From an uncultured Butyricicoccus sp. (lineage in GTDB: Bacteria; Bacillota; Clostridia; Oscillospirales; Butyricicoccaceae): 64,000 nt of DNA. Positions 54,634 to 63,210 of this stretch are shown piece by piece (position 1 is the first letter of the stretch; each line of letters opens with the position of its first letter). The position numbers and the translations under genes are program-made. Location of the stretch: contig CALWBL010000003.1 in the NCBI GenBank assembly GCA_944376065.1, positions 1-64,000 of the forward strand. The letters are read 5' to 3'. The notes under the pieces are model-generated. The model did not search any database. It was given only the letters and a program-made list of their open reading frames with translations, and was not told the origin of the DNA.

Positions 54634-55068
54634 ATGAAAAAAATTTCTCTTATACATGGGGCAAATTTGAATTTAACAGGCACAAGAGAGCCAGGTATTT
54701 ATGGTAGAAATAATCTGGAAAGTATAAACGATGAATTTGTTAAAAAATGTGAACAGTGTGGCTTTGCATTTGAGATTTTTCAGTCAAATAGCGAGGGTGA
54801 TATAATAGACAGAATCCATGCTGCTATTGATAACTGTGATGGTATTATCATAAATGCAGGTGCATATACACACTATAGTTATGCAATTCGTGATGCAATA
54901 TCCGCAACCAGATTGCCATGTATTGAAGTTAATTTATCAAATATTCACGCAAGGGAAGATTTTCGTAATAATTCAGTAATCGCGCCAGTTTGTGCAGGAG
55001 TTATTACTGGTTTTGGTAAAAATAGTTATATGCTCGCAGTTGATGCTATGAAAGGAATTTTGGAATGA
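54634..55068 (+). CDS. aroQ: Type II 3-dehydroquinate dehydratase
   Basis: A 144-aa shikimate-pathway enzyme that converts 3-dehydroquinate to 3-dehydroshikimate. Motifs: IHGANLNLTGTREPGIYG with the catalytic Tyr, FQSNSEGDIIDRIHAA, INAGAYTHYSYAIRDAI and EVNLSNIHAREDFR. The ATG at 54634 is chosen: AAAGGAG lies 8 bases upstream and the protein begins at the conserved IHGANLN; the frame is open further upstream. Overlaps pepP by 4 bases (ATGA). Confidence 0.95.
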   Translation: MKKISLIHGANLNLTGTREPGIYGRNNLESINDEFVKKCEQCGFAFEIFQSNSEGDIIDRIHAAIDNCDGIIINAGAYTHYSYAIRDAISATRLPCIEVNLSNIHAREDFRNNSVIAPVCAGVITGFGKNSYMLAVDAMKGILE

Positions 55069-56126
55069 TTAGTAAAATTAGAAGTGAAATGAAAAAAATT
55101 GGTGCACAAGCTGTACTTCTTACAACAAAATGTAATAGACGTTATGCAACAGGTTTCCCATCTAGTGCAGGTGTTGTATATATTTCAGAAAAACATGCTA
55201 TTTTCTTCACAGACTTTCGCTATATCGAGGCTGCAAAGCAAAATATAAAAGACTTTGATGTGCGTCAGGTAAGTGTTGGAGAACCATATACAACTGCTGT
55301 AAATCAGGTTTTAGAGCATGACCATGTTCAGGAAATAGCACTTGAAAATGAGGTTTTAACACATTCTGAATACACAGACTGGCAGGAAAAACTCACAGCT
55401 AAGGTTGTTCCTATGGGGCAGATGATGAACCGTATTCGCAGAGTTAAAACACAAGCAGAGCTTGAAAATATTATCGCTGCACAACGTATTGCAGAACGTG
55501 CTTTTGAAGAAATTTTGGAAGAAATCCGTCCAGGTGTCACCGAAAAGCAAATCGCTGCAAAACTTACATATTTAATGCTTTTATATGGCGGAGAGAATAT
55601 GTCGTTTGACCCAATCGTTGTAACTGGTGTAAATTCTTCAAAACCTCATGGTGTGCCATCTAGTGCAGTTGTTGCAGAGGGTGATTTTGTAACAATGGAT
55701 TTCGGCTGTATTGTAAATGGTTACTGTTCAGATATGACAAGAACAGTTGCAGTCGGCTATGCCACAGATGAAATGCGTGAAGTCTATGAAACAGTTCTAA
55801 AGGCTCAAAAGGCAGGCATTAAAACTGCAAAAGCTGGTCTGCATGGTTGTGATGTAGATAAAGTGGCTCGTGATATTATCGCTGATGCTGGATATGGTGA
55901 ATACTTTGGTCATGGTTTTGGTCATGGCGTTGGTGTAGAGATTCATGAACAGCCAACTGTATCAATGAAAGGCGACAGTATAATGGAGGCTGGTTGTGTA
56001 ATTACTGCTGAACCAGGAATTTATATTCCAAACAAGTTTGGTGTTAGAATAGAAGATATGCTGTACCTAACAGAAGATGGGAATGAAAATCTAACTAAAG
56101 CACCAAAAGAACTTATTATTCTTTAA
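55065..56126 (+). CDS. pepP: Xaa-Pro aminopeptidase / M24B peptidase
   Basis: A 353-aa two-domain M24B metallopeptidase. The N-terminal creatinase-like domain (1-130) begins with SKIRSEMKKIGAQA; the C-terminal pita-bread fold has metal ligands in MDFGCIVNGYCSDMTRT (two Asp), FGHGVG (His), ITAEPGIY (Glu) and VRIEDM (Glu). It removes N-terminal residues before proline. Coupled to aroQ, an arrangement found in several Firmicutes (with efp often following, not here). Confidence 0.92.
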   Translation: MISKIRSEMKKIGAQAVLLTTKCNRRYATGFPSSAGVVYISEKHAIFFTDFRYIEAAKQNIKDFDVRQVSVGEPYTTAVNQVLEHDHVQEIALENEVLTHSEYTDWQEKLTAKVVPMGQMMNRIRRVKTQAELENIIAAQRIAERAFEEILEEIRPGVTEKQIAAKLTYLMLLYGGENMSFDPIVVTGVNSSKPHGVPSSAVVAEGDFVTMDFGCIVNGYCSDMTRTVAVGYATDEMREVYETVLKAQKAGIKTAKAGLHGCDVDKVARDIIADAGYGEYFGHGFGHGVGVEIHEQPTVSMKGDSIMEAGCVITAEPGIYIPNKFGVRIEDMLYLTEDGNENLTKAPKELIIL

Positions 56127-56138
56127 TAATAAAAATAG

Positions 56139-56170
56139 AAATGCGACCGCTTTTTAGCAGTCGCATTTTT
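56139..56170. terminator. Bidirectional terminator between pepP and tatD
   Basis: A 13-bp stem with one mismatch (AAATGCGACCGCT / AGCAGTCGCATTT) followed by TT on the plus side and a T-rich tract on the minus side. Confidence 0.75.
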
Positions 56171-56949
56171 CATATACCAAAAAGTTTTTTACCATTTTCA
56201 GTGGTTTGATTTATAACTTCATCAAGAGGAATTTTTTTAATATCAGAAATAGCCTCAGCCATTCGATAAACATATAATGAGCTGTTTCTTCTGCCACGAA
56301 ATGGCTCTGGTGACATATAAGGTGCATCAGTTTCAATCATTAGCTTATCAAGAGGTATATTTTCCACAACATCGACAGCTTTTTTCGCATTCTTGTATGT
56401 GATAACACCAGTAAATGAAATAAGATAACCAAGTGAAATTAAACGATTTGCCATTTCAGTTGAGCCAGAATAACAATGAAACACACCCTTAACTTCTGGA
56501 AATTCCTCTACAATTTTGAGAGTGTCTGCATGTGCATCTCTGTCATGAATTATAACAGGCATACCAAGCTCTTTTGCAAGGCTTAATTGTCTGCGTAAAA
56601 GTTCAGCTTGTTTTGCTCTAAGTTCAGGTTCTTTGACCCAGTAATAGTCAAGACCAATTTCACCAATAGCTTTTATGCGATTGCTGGATTTAGCAAGAAT
56701 TTTAAGCTCATATATGGTTTTATCAATGTCAATTTCTTCAATACATTCTGGGTGAATACCAACAGCAGCATAAACATGAGGATATTTTTCCGCATATTCT
56801 ATTGCTTTTTTACTTGTTTCAATATCACAGCCAGGGTTAATGATAAGACCTACGCCGTTTTCAGGCATTGAGCGTAAAATCTCGTCCCTATCGTCATCAA
56901 AACGCTTGTCATCATAGTGTGCATGAGTGTCGAATAAAATTTTATTCAT
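56170..56949 (-). CDS. tatD: TatD family metal-dependent hydrolase/DNase
   Basis: A 259-aa TIM-barrel hydrolase of the TatD family. Metal motifs: DTHAHYDD at the N terminus, the Glu in AIGEIGLDYY, VIIHDRDAH, VFHCYSG, and IETDAPYMSPEPFRGRRN. Relatives are 3'-5' DNases and D-aminoacyl-tRNA-like hydrolases; the substrate is inferred from family only. I use the ATG at 56949, which puts DTHAH close to the start; an ATG at 56961, overlapping the fprA end by 8 bases, is equally open. Neither has a clear ribosome site, so coupling to fprA is likely. Confidence 0.9.
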   Translation of the reverse strand: MNKILFDTHAHYDDKRFDDDRDEILRSMPENGVGLIINPGCDIETSKKAIEYAEKYPHVYAAVGIHPECIEEIDIDKTIYELKILAKSSNRIKAIGEIGLDYYWVKEPELRAKQAELLRRQLSLAKELGMPVIIHDRDAHADTLKIVEEFPEVKGVFHCYSGSTEMANRLISLGYLISFTGVITYKNAKKAVDVVENIPLDKLMIETDAPYMSPEPFRGRRNSSLYVYRMAEAISDIKKIPLDEVINQTTENGKKLFGI

Positions 56950-56953
56950 ATCA

Positions 56954-58165
56954 TTAAGCATGTGTATTCATAGATTCAATAATTGCCTTAGTAAGACCTT
57001 CAAGCTGAATCATAGAATCTCCCTTTAGTGATGATTTAACAGAAACAGTAGGTTCTAAAATGTTCATATTTTTCATTTGACCAAGCATGTCACGCATTTG
57101 ACTACCAGCAGTTATTGACCATGTGCCGTTATCAATAATGCCAACTGTTCGGTTTTGGATATTGAGCTGCTGCATATCATGCAGAAGATTATACATAATA
57201 GGGTAGATTGCACTATTATAGGTTGGAGCAGCAAGCACAATATGACTTGAACGGAAGATTTCTGCAATTAAAGTTGATACATGAGTGTTAGATATATCAT
57301 AAACAGAAATATTTTTAACACCTTCATCAGCCAGTTTACTTGCAAGTACGTTAGCAGCATTTTCTGTGTTGCCGTACATTGATGCATAGATAATAACAAC
57401 AGATTTATCTTCTGGGATGTATTCGCTCCAATGCTGGTACTTGTCCAGTAAATACTCAAAATTATTACGCCAGATTGGGCCATGTAAAGGGCAAATCATT
57501 TTAATATTAAGAGCAGATAACTTAGTAATAGCAGCCTTTACTTGAGGACCATATTTACCAACGATATTACAGTAATAGCGTCTGGCATCATCAAGCCAGT
57601 CACGGTCAAAGTCTATTTCATCATTAAATATATTGCCATTTAACGCACCAAAAGAACCAAAAGCATCAGCCGAAAACAGAATATTTTCTTTTTCTTCATA
57701 TGTTACCATAACTTCAGGCCAGTGAACCATAGGTGCCATATAAAAACGAAGGGTATGCTCACCAAGCTCAAGAGCGTCACCTTCCTTAACTGTTATGGTT
57801 TTACCCTCAAGCTCACAGCAATAAAACTGATTAAAAAAAACAAAAGTTTTTGCATTGCCAACCAGCTTTGCATTAGGGAAGCGCAAAGCAAGATTCATAA
57901 TGTTGGCACAATGGTCAGGCTCCATATGATTTATTACAATGTAATCAAGTTCACGGCCATCGAGAGCATGTAGAACATTTTCTATAAATTGCTCAGAAAT
58001 AGATGAATCAGTTGTATCAATTACGGCTGTTTTTTCATCTGTTATAACATATGAGTTGTAAGAAACACCTCGAGATATAGGGAAGATGTTTTCAAATAGA
58101 GCTAAGCGGCGGTCACTGCCACCGACCCAATGAATATTATTGGATACCTTTCGGGTACAGAACAT
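56954..58165 (-). CDS. fprA: A-type flavoprotein (flavodiiron protein, FprA-like)
   Basis: A 403-aa cytoplasmic O2/NO-reducing enzyme. The N-terminal beta-lactamase-like domain keeps the di-iron ligands (HMEPDH at 80-85, MVHWPEVM, SADAFG, CPLHGPIW), and the C-terminal flavodoxin domain binds FMN (YASMYGNTENAA; AAPTYNSAIYP). In anaerobes such enzymes detoxify oxygen. The ATG at 58165 follows AAGGAGAATC. The 276-base upstream region contains a 9-bp inverted repeat and no gene. Confidence 0.95.
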   Translation of the reverse strand: MFCTRKVSNNIHWVGGSDRRLALFENIFPISRGVSYNSYVITDEKTAVIDTTDSSISEQFIENVLHALDGRELDYIVINHMEPDHCANIMNLALRFPNAKLVGNAKTFVFFNQFYCCELEGKTITVKEGDALELGEHTLRFYMAPMVHWPEVMVTYEEKENILFSADAFGSFGALNGNIFNDEIDFDRDWLDDARRYYCNIVGKYGPQVKAAITKLSALNIKMICPLHGPIWRNNFEYLLDKYQHWSEYIPEDKSVVIIYASMYGNTENAANVLASKLADEGVKNISVYDISNTHVSTLIAEIFRSSHIVLAAPTYNSAIYPIMYNLLHDMQQLNIQNRTVGIIDNGTWSITAGSQMRDMLGQMKNMNILEPTVSVKSSLKGDSMIQLEGLTKAIIESMNTHA

Positions 58166-58279
58166 ATAAAGATTCTCCTTGTATAATAAATTTAGGTTGA
58201 TAAGGGAGACTACCTCCCCAAATTAACTGTATGATTATGGTTATTGTGTGTAGAGGATATTGTATTATCCTTACTATGG

Positions 58280-58310
58280 AGTCTTTGAACTATATCATAC
58301 ATCAAAGACT
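58280..58310. repeat. Inverted repeat upstream of fprA
   Basis: A perfect 9-bp inverted repeat AGTCTTTGA / TCAAAGACT with a 13-base AT-rich loop, in the fprA upstream region. It is a candidate operator or leader hairpin; there is no T tract to suggest termination. Confidence 0.5.
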
Positions 58311-58440
58311 GACACCTATTTTTGATAAACAGATTATTAAGTCAGTTTTAATAGTAATACCACATAACATTATAAATCAAAAAAGCGATTCTGTGCATTG
58401 TAAAAATGAGAAAAATTTAACAATAAAATATAGCCGTTTA

Positions 58441-59361
58441 TTATTCAAAATTTTTTTCAAGATAATAGGGTGTGGTTTGATATACATAATAATTAAGCCA
58501 GTTTGTGTAAAGCAAGTTACCATGAGAACGCCAAGTCATTGGGGGCTCAAGTGTTGGGTCATCGTTTGGAAAGTAGTGGCGTGGAACGATAGGGTTTAAT
58601 CCACGACTCTTGTCACGAATATATTCTGCCTTTAAAGTATTAGCATCATATTCAGAATGACCCAAAACAAAAATTTGTCTGCCATATTTAGCCTGTGCTA
58701 TGTACACACCAGCTTCATCAGAGATAGACAATATTTTAAGATTGGGATTTTTTTCTATATCTTCAGCGTGAACCTCTGTATGCCTTGAGTGGGGTGCATA
58801 AAACACATCATCAAACCCACGAAATAGATTTTCTTTAGGTGTTAGAACCTTGTGCTTAAATATACCGCTCATTTTTTCAGCAAGTTGATATTTTGGTATT
58901 CCATAGTGATGATAAAGACCAGCCTGAGCACCCCAGCAGATATGTAAAGTAGAATGGACATGGGTTTTTGACCAATCCATAATTGTACAAAGTTCCTGCC
59001 AGTAATCAACATCTTCAAAATTCATAAGCTCTATTGGTGCACCAGTTATTATAAGACCATCATATTTATTGTCTTTTATATCATCGAAAGTACGATAAAA
59101 GGTAAGAAGATGGTCTTTTGGTGTGTGAGCCGATTTGTAAGTGCTGGTTTGAATTAAATCTATTTCGATTTGCAGGGGAGTGTTGGAAAGACAACGTAAA
59201 ATCTGGGTTTCAGTTACTATTTTAAGTGGCATTAAATTGAGAAGTGCAATTTTAAGCGGACGTATATCCTGAGAAAGTGCACGGTGTTCGGTCATAACAA
59301 ATATATTTTCGCCTTCCAAAATTGCACGAGCTGGAAGGCTGTCAGCGATTTTTATAGGCAT
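58441..59361 (-). CDS. metA: Homoserine O-acyltransferase (acetyl-type MetA)
   Basis: A 306-aa MetA-family enzyme activating homoserine for methionine synthesis. Nucleophile Cys142 lies in HICWGAQAG, and the His-x-Glu pair is in LGHSEYD. Position 111 is Glu ([11 protein letters not shown]). In this family Glu111 goes with acetyl-CoA use and Gly111 with succinyl-CoA use, so it is predicted to be a homoserine O-acetyltransferase despite the common succinyltransferase name. The ATG at 59361 follows AAGGAG at 12 bases. No SAM riboswitch lies upstream. Confidence 0.92.
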   Translation of the reverse strand: MPIKIADSLPARAILEGENIFVMTEHRALSQDIRPLKIALLNLMPLKIVTETQILRCLSNTPLQIEIDLIQTSTYKSAHTPKDHLLTFYRTFDDIKDNKYDGLIITGAPIELMNFEDVDYWQELCTIMDWSKTHVHSTLHICWGAQAGLYHHYGIPKYQLAEKMSGIFKHKVLTPKENLFRGFDDVFYAPHSRHTEVHAEDIEKNPNLKILSISDEAGVYIAQAKYGRQIFVLGHSEYDANTLKAEYIRDKSRGLNPIVPRHYFPNDDPTLEPPMTWRSHGNLLYTNWLNYYVYQTTPYYLEKNFE

Positions 59362-59406
59362 AGTGAGTTTATGCTCCTTTTTAAGATAGGATAAAAATAC
59401 ATAGTC

Positions 59407-59435
59407 ATTATAACAAATAACAGTAAAACAGTAAA
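59407..59435 (-). promoter_or_regulatory. Sigma-A promoter of metA
   Basis: On the minus strand, TTTACT, a 17-base spacer and TGTTATAAT (extended consensus -10). Confidence 0.65.
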
Positions 59436-59458
59436 GTTTTGAATAATTAAATAAGACT

Positions 59459-59501
59459 TAAAAAATATAGAGCCTAAAGTTTAAAACTTTAGGCTCTATA
59501 T
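59459..59501 (-). terminator. Terminator of the heat-shock operon (after dnaJ)
   Basis: A perfect 17-bp inverted repeat (59467-59483 and 59485-59501; core TATAGAGCCTAAAGTTT) followed on the minus strand by TTTTTT. One of the strongest hairpins in the window. Confidence 0.93.
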
Positions 59502-59507
59502 AATTAT

Positions 59508-60665
59508 TTAATCACCTTTAAATGCATCTTTGACTTTATCCCAAAAGCTCTTTTTTTGCTGCTGGTTGTCATCGGTTGTTGTTTCTTCAAATTCTCTCAA
59601 AAGCTCTTTTTGTCTGTTTGTAAGATTTTTTGGAATCTCAACATGAACTTTAACATATTGGTCTCCACGACCACGACCATTTACATTTTGTATGCCTTTA
59701 CCACGCAGACGGAATATCGTTCCTGGTTGAGTGCCCTCTGGAACAGAATATTCAACTTTTCCATCAATGGTAGGCACTTGCAGAGTGTCGCCAAGAGCTG
59801 CTTGTGCAAAAGAAATAGGAATTTCGCATATAACATCTGAGCCTTCTCTTGTGAAAATTGGGTGTGGGCGGATGGAAATAGTTACAATAACATCACCAGC
59901 GGGTCCGCCATTTATACCAGAACCGCCTTGACCTCTAAGCTGAATTGCCTGACCATCATCAATACCAGCAGGAATTTTAACTTTAAGTGTGCGGGATTTT
60001 TGTGTTTTGCCAGTACCACCACACTTTGTACATTTTTGCTTTATGATTTTACCACTGCCTTGACAGTGAGGACAAGGAGCCTGAGTTTGGAACATACCAA
60101 GAGGAGTTCTTTGAGTCTGTGTTACATAACCAGAGCCACGGCAATTTGAACAAGTTTCTGCTGATGTACCCTTTGCAGCACCGGTGCCACCACATTCTTC
60201 ACAGTTTTCAGTACGCTGAATAGTGATTTCTTTTTCGCAGCCAAAAGCAGCCTCCTCAAATGACAGCATAACACGCTGCTGAATGGTTTGACCACGTTGA
60301 GGAGCGTTTCTGCGTGAGCGAGAAGAACCACCAAAACCGCCACCAAAGAATGAACCAAAGATGTCACCAAGGTCGCCCATATCAAAACCACCACCAAAGC
60401 CGCCGAATCCGCCGCCTTGACCTGCACCATAGTTAGGGTCAACACCTGCAAAACCAAACTGGTCATATTTTTGACGCTTAGTTTTATCAGACAGCACTTC
60501 ATAAGCCTCATTTAGTTCTTTGAATTTTTCTGCTGCCTGTGGATTGTCTTTATTCAAGTCAGGGTGATATTTTTTAGCGAGTTTTCTGTGTGCCTTTTTG
60601 ATTTCATCATCAGATGCACTTTTAGAAACTCCAAGCACCTCATAATAATCTCTTTTATCTGCCAT
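59508..60665 (-). CDS. dnaJ: Chaperone protein DnaJ
   Basis: A 385-aa class I Hsp40. The J domain (1-70) has [20 protein letters not shown] and the HPD motif; then a Gly/Phe-rich region, four CxxCxGxG zinc repeats ([32 protein letters not shown]) and two substrate-binding beta domains. It stimulates DnaK ATPase. The ATG at 60665 has GAGGTTAG upstream; the longer frame to 60707 includes part of an intergenic hairpin. Last gene of hrcA-grpE-dnaK-dnaJ. Confidence 0.97.
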   Translation of the reverse strand: MADKRDYYEVLGVSKSASDDEIKKAHRKLAKKYHPDLNKDNPQAAEKFKELNEAYEVLSDKTKRQKYDQFGFAGVDPNYGAGQGGGFGGFGGGFDMGDLGDIFGSFFGGGFGGSSRSRRNAPQRGQTIQQRVMLSFEEAAFGCEKEITIQRTENCEECGGTGAAKGTSAETCSNCRGSGYVTQTQRTPLGMFQTQAPCPHCQGSGKIIKQKCTKCGGTGKTQKSRTLKVKIPAGIDDGQAIQLRGQGGSGINGGPAGDVIVTISIRPHPIFTREGSDVICEIPISFAQAALGDTLQVPTIDGKVEYSVPEGTQPGTIFRLRGKGIQNVNGRGRGDQYVKVHVEIPKNLTNRQKELLREFEETTTDDNQQQKKSFWDKVKDAFKGD

Positions 60666-60708
60666 ATTACTAACCTCGTTTGTGTAAATAAATAAGAATA
60701 TCCACAAA

Positions 60709-60742
60709 AGGGCGGGAACACATATTTTAAGCGTCCCGCCCT
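60709..60742 (-). terminator. GC-rich hairpin between dnaK and dnaJ
   Basis: A perfect 9-bp stem AGGGCGGGA / TCCCGCCCT with a 16-base loop, followed on the minus strand by TTTTGTGG. It may attenuate transcription into dnaJ or stabilise the dnaK mRNA 3' end. Confidence 0.6.
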
Positions 60743-60751
60743 AAGAATATT

Positions 60752-62608
60752 TTAGTTATCTTTAACTTCGGTGAAGTCAGCGTCTACAAAGTCGCCGTTT
60801 GCACCGCCAGATTGCTGTTGTGCACCTGCACCAGCGTTAAAGCCACCGCCCATGTTAGCAGCATCGCCATGAGGTGCTTGTTGTGAATAAACTTTCTGTG
60901 CGATTTCGCCAAATTTTTTGGACAGGTTGTCGCTTGCCATCTTAATCATTTGCGTATCAGTGCCCTTTAGAGCCTCTTTAACCTTTTCAATTTCAGCTTC
61001 AACAGCGCTTTTATCTGCTGCATCAACCTTATCACCAAGATCAGATAGGGACTTTTCAGACTGGAATACAAGCTGCTCTGCACCATTGCGGATTTCAACT
61101 TCTTCCTTGCGTTTTTTGTCCTCGTCAGCAAACATTTCAGCCTCACGCATAGCCTTGTCGATTTCCTCATCAGATAGGTTAGTGGATGCAGTGATAGTGA
61201 TTTTCTGTTCCTTGCCAGTGCCTAAATCCTTAGCAGACACATTTACAATACCATTAGCATCGATATCAAAAGTAACTTCAATCTGAGGAATACCACGAGG
61301 AGCTGGAGCAATACCGTCAAGTGTAAAACGACCTAAAGTTTTGTTGCCAGCAGCCATTTCACGTTCACCCTGAAGAACATGGATTTCAACAGATGGCTGA
61401 TTATCAGCAGCAGTTGAGAAAACCTGACTCTTCTTAGTAGGGATAGTTGTGTTACGCTCGATGAGCTTAGTGCAAACGCCACCTAAAGTTTCAATACCAA
61501 GGGAAAGTGGAGTTACATCAAGCAGAAGTACATCCTTAACTTCTCCGCCAAGAACACCGCCCTGAATAGCAGCACCAATAGCTACACATTCATCTGGGTT
61601 GATGCCCTTAAAGCCGTCTTTACCAGTGATATTTTTAACGGCCTCTTGAACAGCAGGAATACGAGAAGAACCACCAACAAGCAGAACCTTAGCAAGGTCA
61701 CCAGCTTGCAGACCAGCATCGCTCATAGCCTGACGAACAGGACCCATGGTAGCCTCAACGAGGTCAGCAGTTAGTTCATTAAACTTAGCACGAGTAAGAG
61801 TTAAATCAAGGTGCTTAGGACCAGTAGCATCAGCAGTGATGTATGGCTGATTGATAGAGGTAGAAGTTACACCAGACAGCTCAATCTTAGCCTTTTCAGC
61901 AGCCTCTTTTAGACGCTGCATAGCCATCTTATCATTTGACAGGTCGATGCCTTCGGTCTTTTTAAACTCCTGAACCATCCAGTCCATAATACGTTTGTCA
62001 AAGTCATCACCGCCGAGGTGGTTGTTACCAGCAGTAGACAGAACCTCAAGAACACCATCGCCGATATCAAGAATAGATACGTCGAAAGTACCGCCGCCAA
62101 GGTCATAAACCATAATCTTCTGCTCAGTTTCCTTATCTACACCATAAGCAAGGGCAGCAGCTGTTGGCTCATTGATAATACGCAGAACATTCAGACCTGC
62201 AATCTTACCAGCATCCTTAGTAGCCTGACGCTGAGAGTCGGTAAAGTAAGCTGGAACAGTGATAACAGCCTCGGTAACTGTGCCACCAAGATAAGCTTCT
62301 GCATCAGTCTTTAGTTTTTGAAGAATCATTGCAGAAACTTCCTGTGGAGAATACTTCTTATCATCAATAGTTACACGATAATCTGTACCCATTTCACGCT
62401 TAATGGAAATAATAGTACGGTCTGCATTTGTTACAGCCTGGCGCTTAGCAACCTGACCTACCATACGCTCGCCGGTCTTAGAGAAAGCTACAACAGAAGG
62501 AGTAGTTCTAGCACCTTCTGCGTTTGCGATTACAACAGCTTCGCCGCCTTCCATAACAGCGACACAGCTATTGGTTGTACCTAAGTCAATACCAATAATC
62601 TTACCCAT
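60752..62608 (-). CDS. dnaK: Chaperone protein DnaK (Hsp70)
   Basis: A 618-aa Hsp70 chaperone. The ATPase domain opens [18 protein letters not shown], with [43 protein letters not shown] and [14 protein letters not shown]. The linker [13 protein letters not shown] precedes the substrate domain, and the C terminus is Gly/Gln-rich, ending [13 protein letters not shown]. The length matches Gram-positive DnaK. Ribosome site AAAGGAGAGC. Codon use is of a highly expressed gene. Confidence 0.98.
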   Translation of the reverse strand: MGKIIGIDLGTTNSCVAVMEGGEAVVIANAEGARTTPSVVAFSKTGERMVGQVAKRQAVTNADRTIISIKREMGTDYRVTIDDKKYSPQEVSAMILQKLKTDAEAYLGGTVTEAVITVPAYFTDSQRQATKDAGKIAGLNVLRIINEPTAAALAYGVDKETEQKIMVYDLGGGTFDVSILDIGDGVLEVLSTAGNNHLGGDDFDKRIMDWMVQEFKKTEGIDLSNDKMAMQRLKEAAEKAKIELSGVTSTSINQPYITADATGPKHLDLTLTRAKFNELTADLVEATMGPVRQAMSDAGLQAGDLAKVLLVGGSSRIPAVQEAVKNITGKDGFKGINPDECVAIGAAIQGGVLGGEVKDVLLLDVTPLSLGIETLGGVCTKLIERNTTIPTKKSQVFSTAADNQPSVEIHVLQGEREMAAGNKTLGRFTLDGIAPAPRGIPQIEVTFDIDANGIVNVSAKDLGTGKEQKITITASTNLSDEEIDKAMREAEMFADEDKKRKEEVEIRNGAEQLVFQSEKSLSDLGDKVDAADKSAVEAEIEKVKEALKGTDTQMIKMASDNLSKKFGEIAQKVYSQQAPHGDAANMGGGFNAGAGAQQQSGGANGDFVDADFTEVKDN

Positions 62609-62668
62609 AATTCAAGCTCTCCTTTATAATGATAGTATATTTAACAAAATTAAGTGTGTGCAGAAAAA

Positions 62669-63193
62669 TTAGTTTGCAACCTGCACCATTGCATGGCGAA
62701 TTACTTTATTACCGATTTTAAAGCCCTGCTGAAAAATCTCAGCGATAACATTTTCGCCAAGCTCCTCATTTTCAATATGCATTACTGCATTATGGAAATT
62801 GGGGTCAAATTCAGTGCCAACATCAGCGGTGATTTTTTCAACGCCAATGTTTTTTAAGCTGTCTACAAGTTGGGTCATGGTCATTTCAACGCCTTTTTTG
62901 TATTCAGCATCGCTTGTTTCAACTTTTAAAGCTCTTTCAAGATTGTCATAGGTTGGAAGAAGTGCTTTAACAGCATGAGAAACCGCATCACTATGAGCTG
63001 ATTCACGCTCTCTTAAAGAACGCTTGCGGAAGTTATCATACTCAGCAGCTAAACGAACAAACTTGTCATTTAACTCATCATACTGTTTTTTGGAAACAGT
63101 TTCTTCTAACTGTTCGGTAGCTTCTGTAGTATCCTCAGCATCAGTTTCAGTTTCCTGAATTTCTTCTTCTAGGATTTCCTTTTCTTTACTCAT
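62669..63193 (-). CDS. grpE: Nucleotide exchange factor GrpE
   Basis: A 174-aa GrpE dimer subunit that releases ADP from DnaK. A highly acidic N terminus (1-35) leads to a long coiled coil (LNDKFVRLAAEYDNFRKRSLRE) and the C-terminal beta domain with the signature FDPNFHNAVMHIE ... GFKIGNKVIRHAMVQVA. The ATG at 63193 follows AAGGAATGAT. Lies between hrcA and dnaK. Confidence 0.96.
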   Translation of the reverse strand: MSKEKEILEEEIQETETDAEDTTEATEQLEETVSKKQYDELNDKFVRLAAEYDNFRKRSLRERESAHSDAVSHAVKALLPTYDNLERALKVETSDAEYKKGVEMTMTQLVDSLKNIGVEKITADVGTEFDPNFHNAVMHIENEELGENVIAEIFQQGFKIGNKVIRHAMVQVAN

Positions 63194-63210
63194 TATATCA
63201 TTCCTTAAAA

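Noticed and set aside
58231..58599. Plus-strand 122-codon open frame overlapping the end of metA
   Set aside because: It is antisense to the conserved MetA C terminus, has no ribosome site, and encodes a composition typical of AT-rich shadow frames.
59362..59507. SAM riboswitch or T-box upstream of metA
   Set aside because: Only a promoter and the dnaJ terminator fit; the leader is too short (~40 bases).
60122..60511. 129-codon minus-strand frame inside dnaJ
   Set aside because: A +1 shadow of the Gly-rich region and zinc repeats; DnaJ itself is intact.
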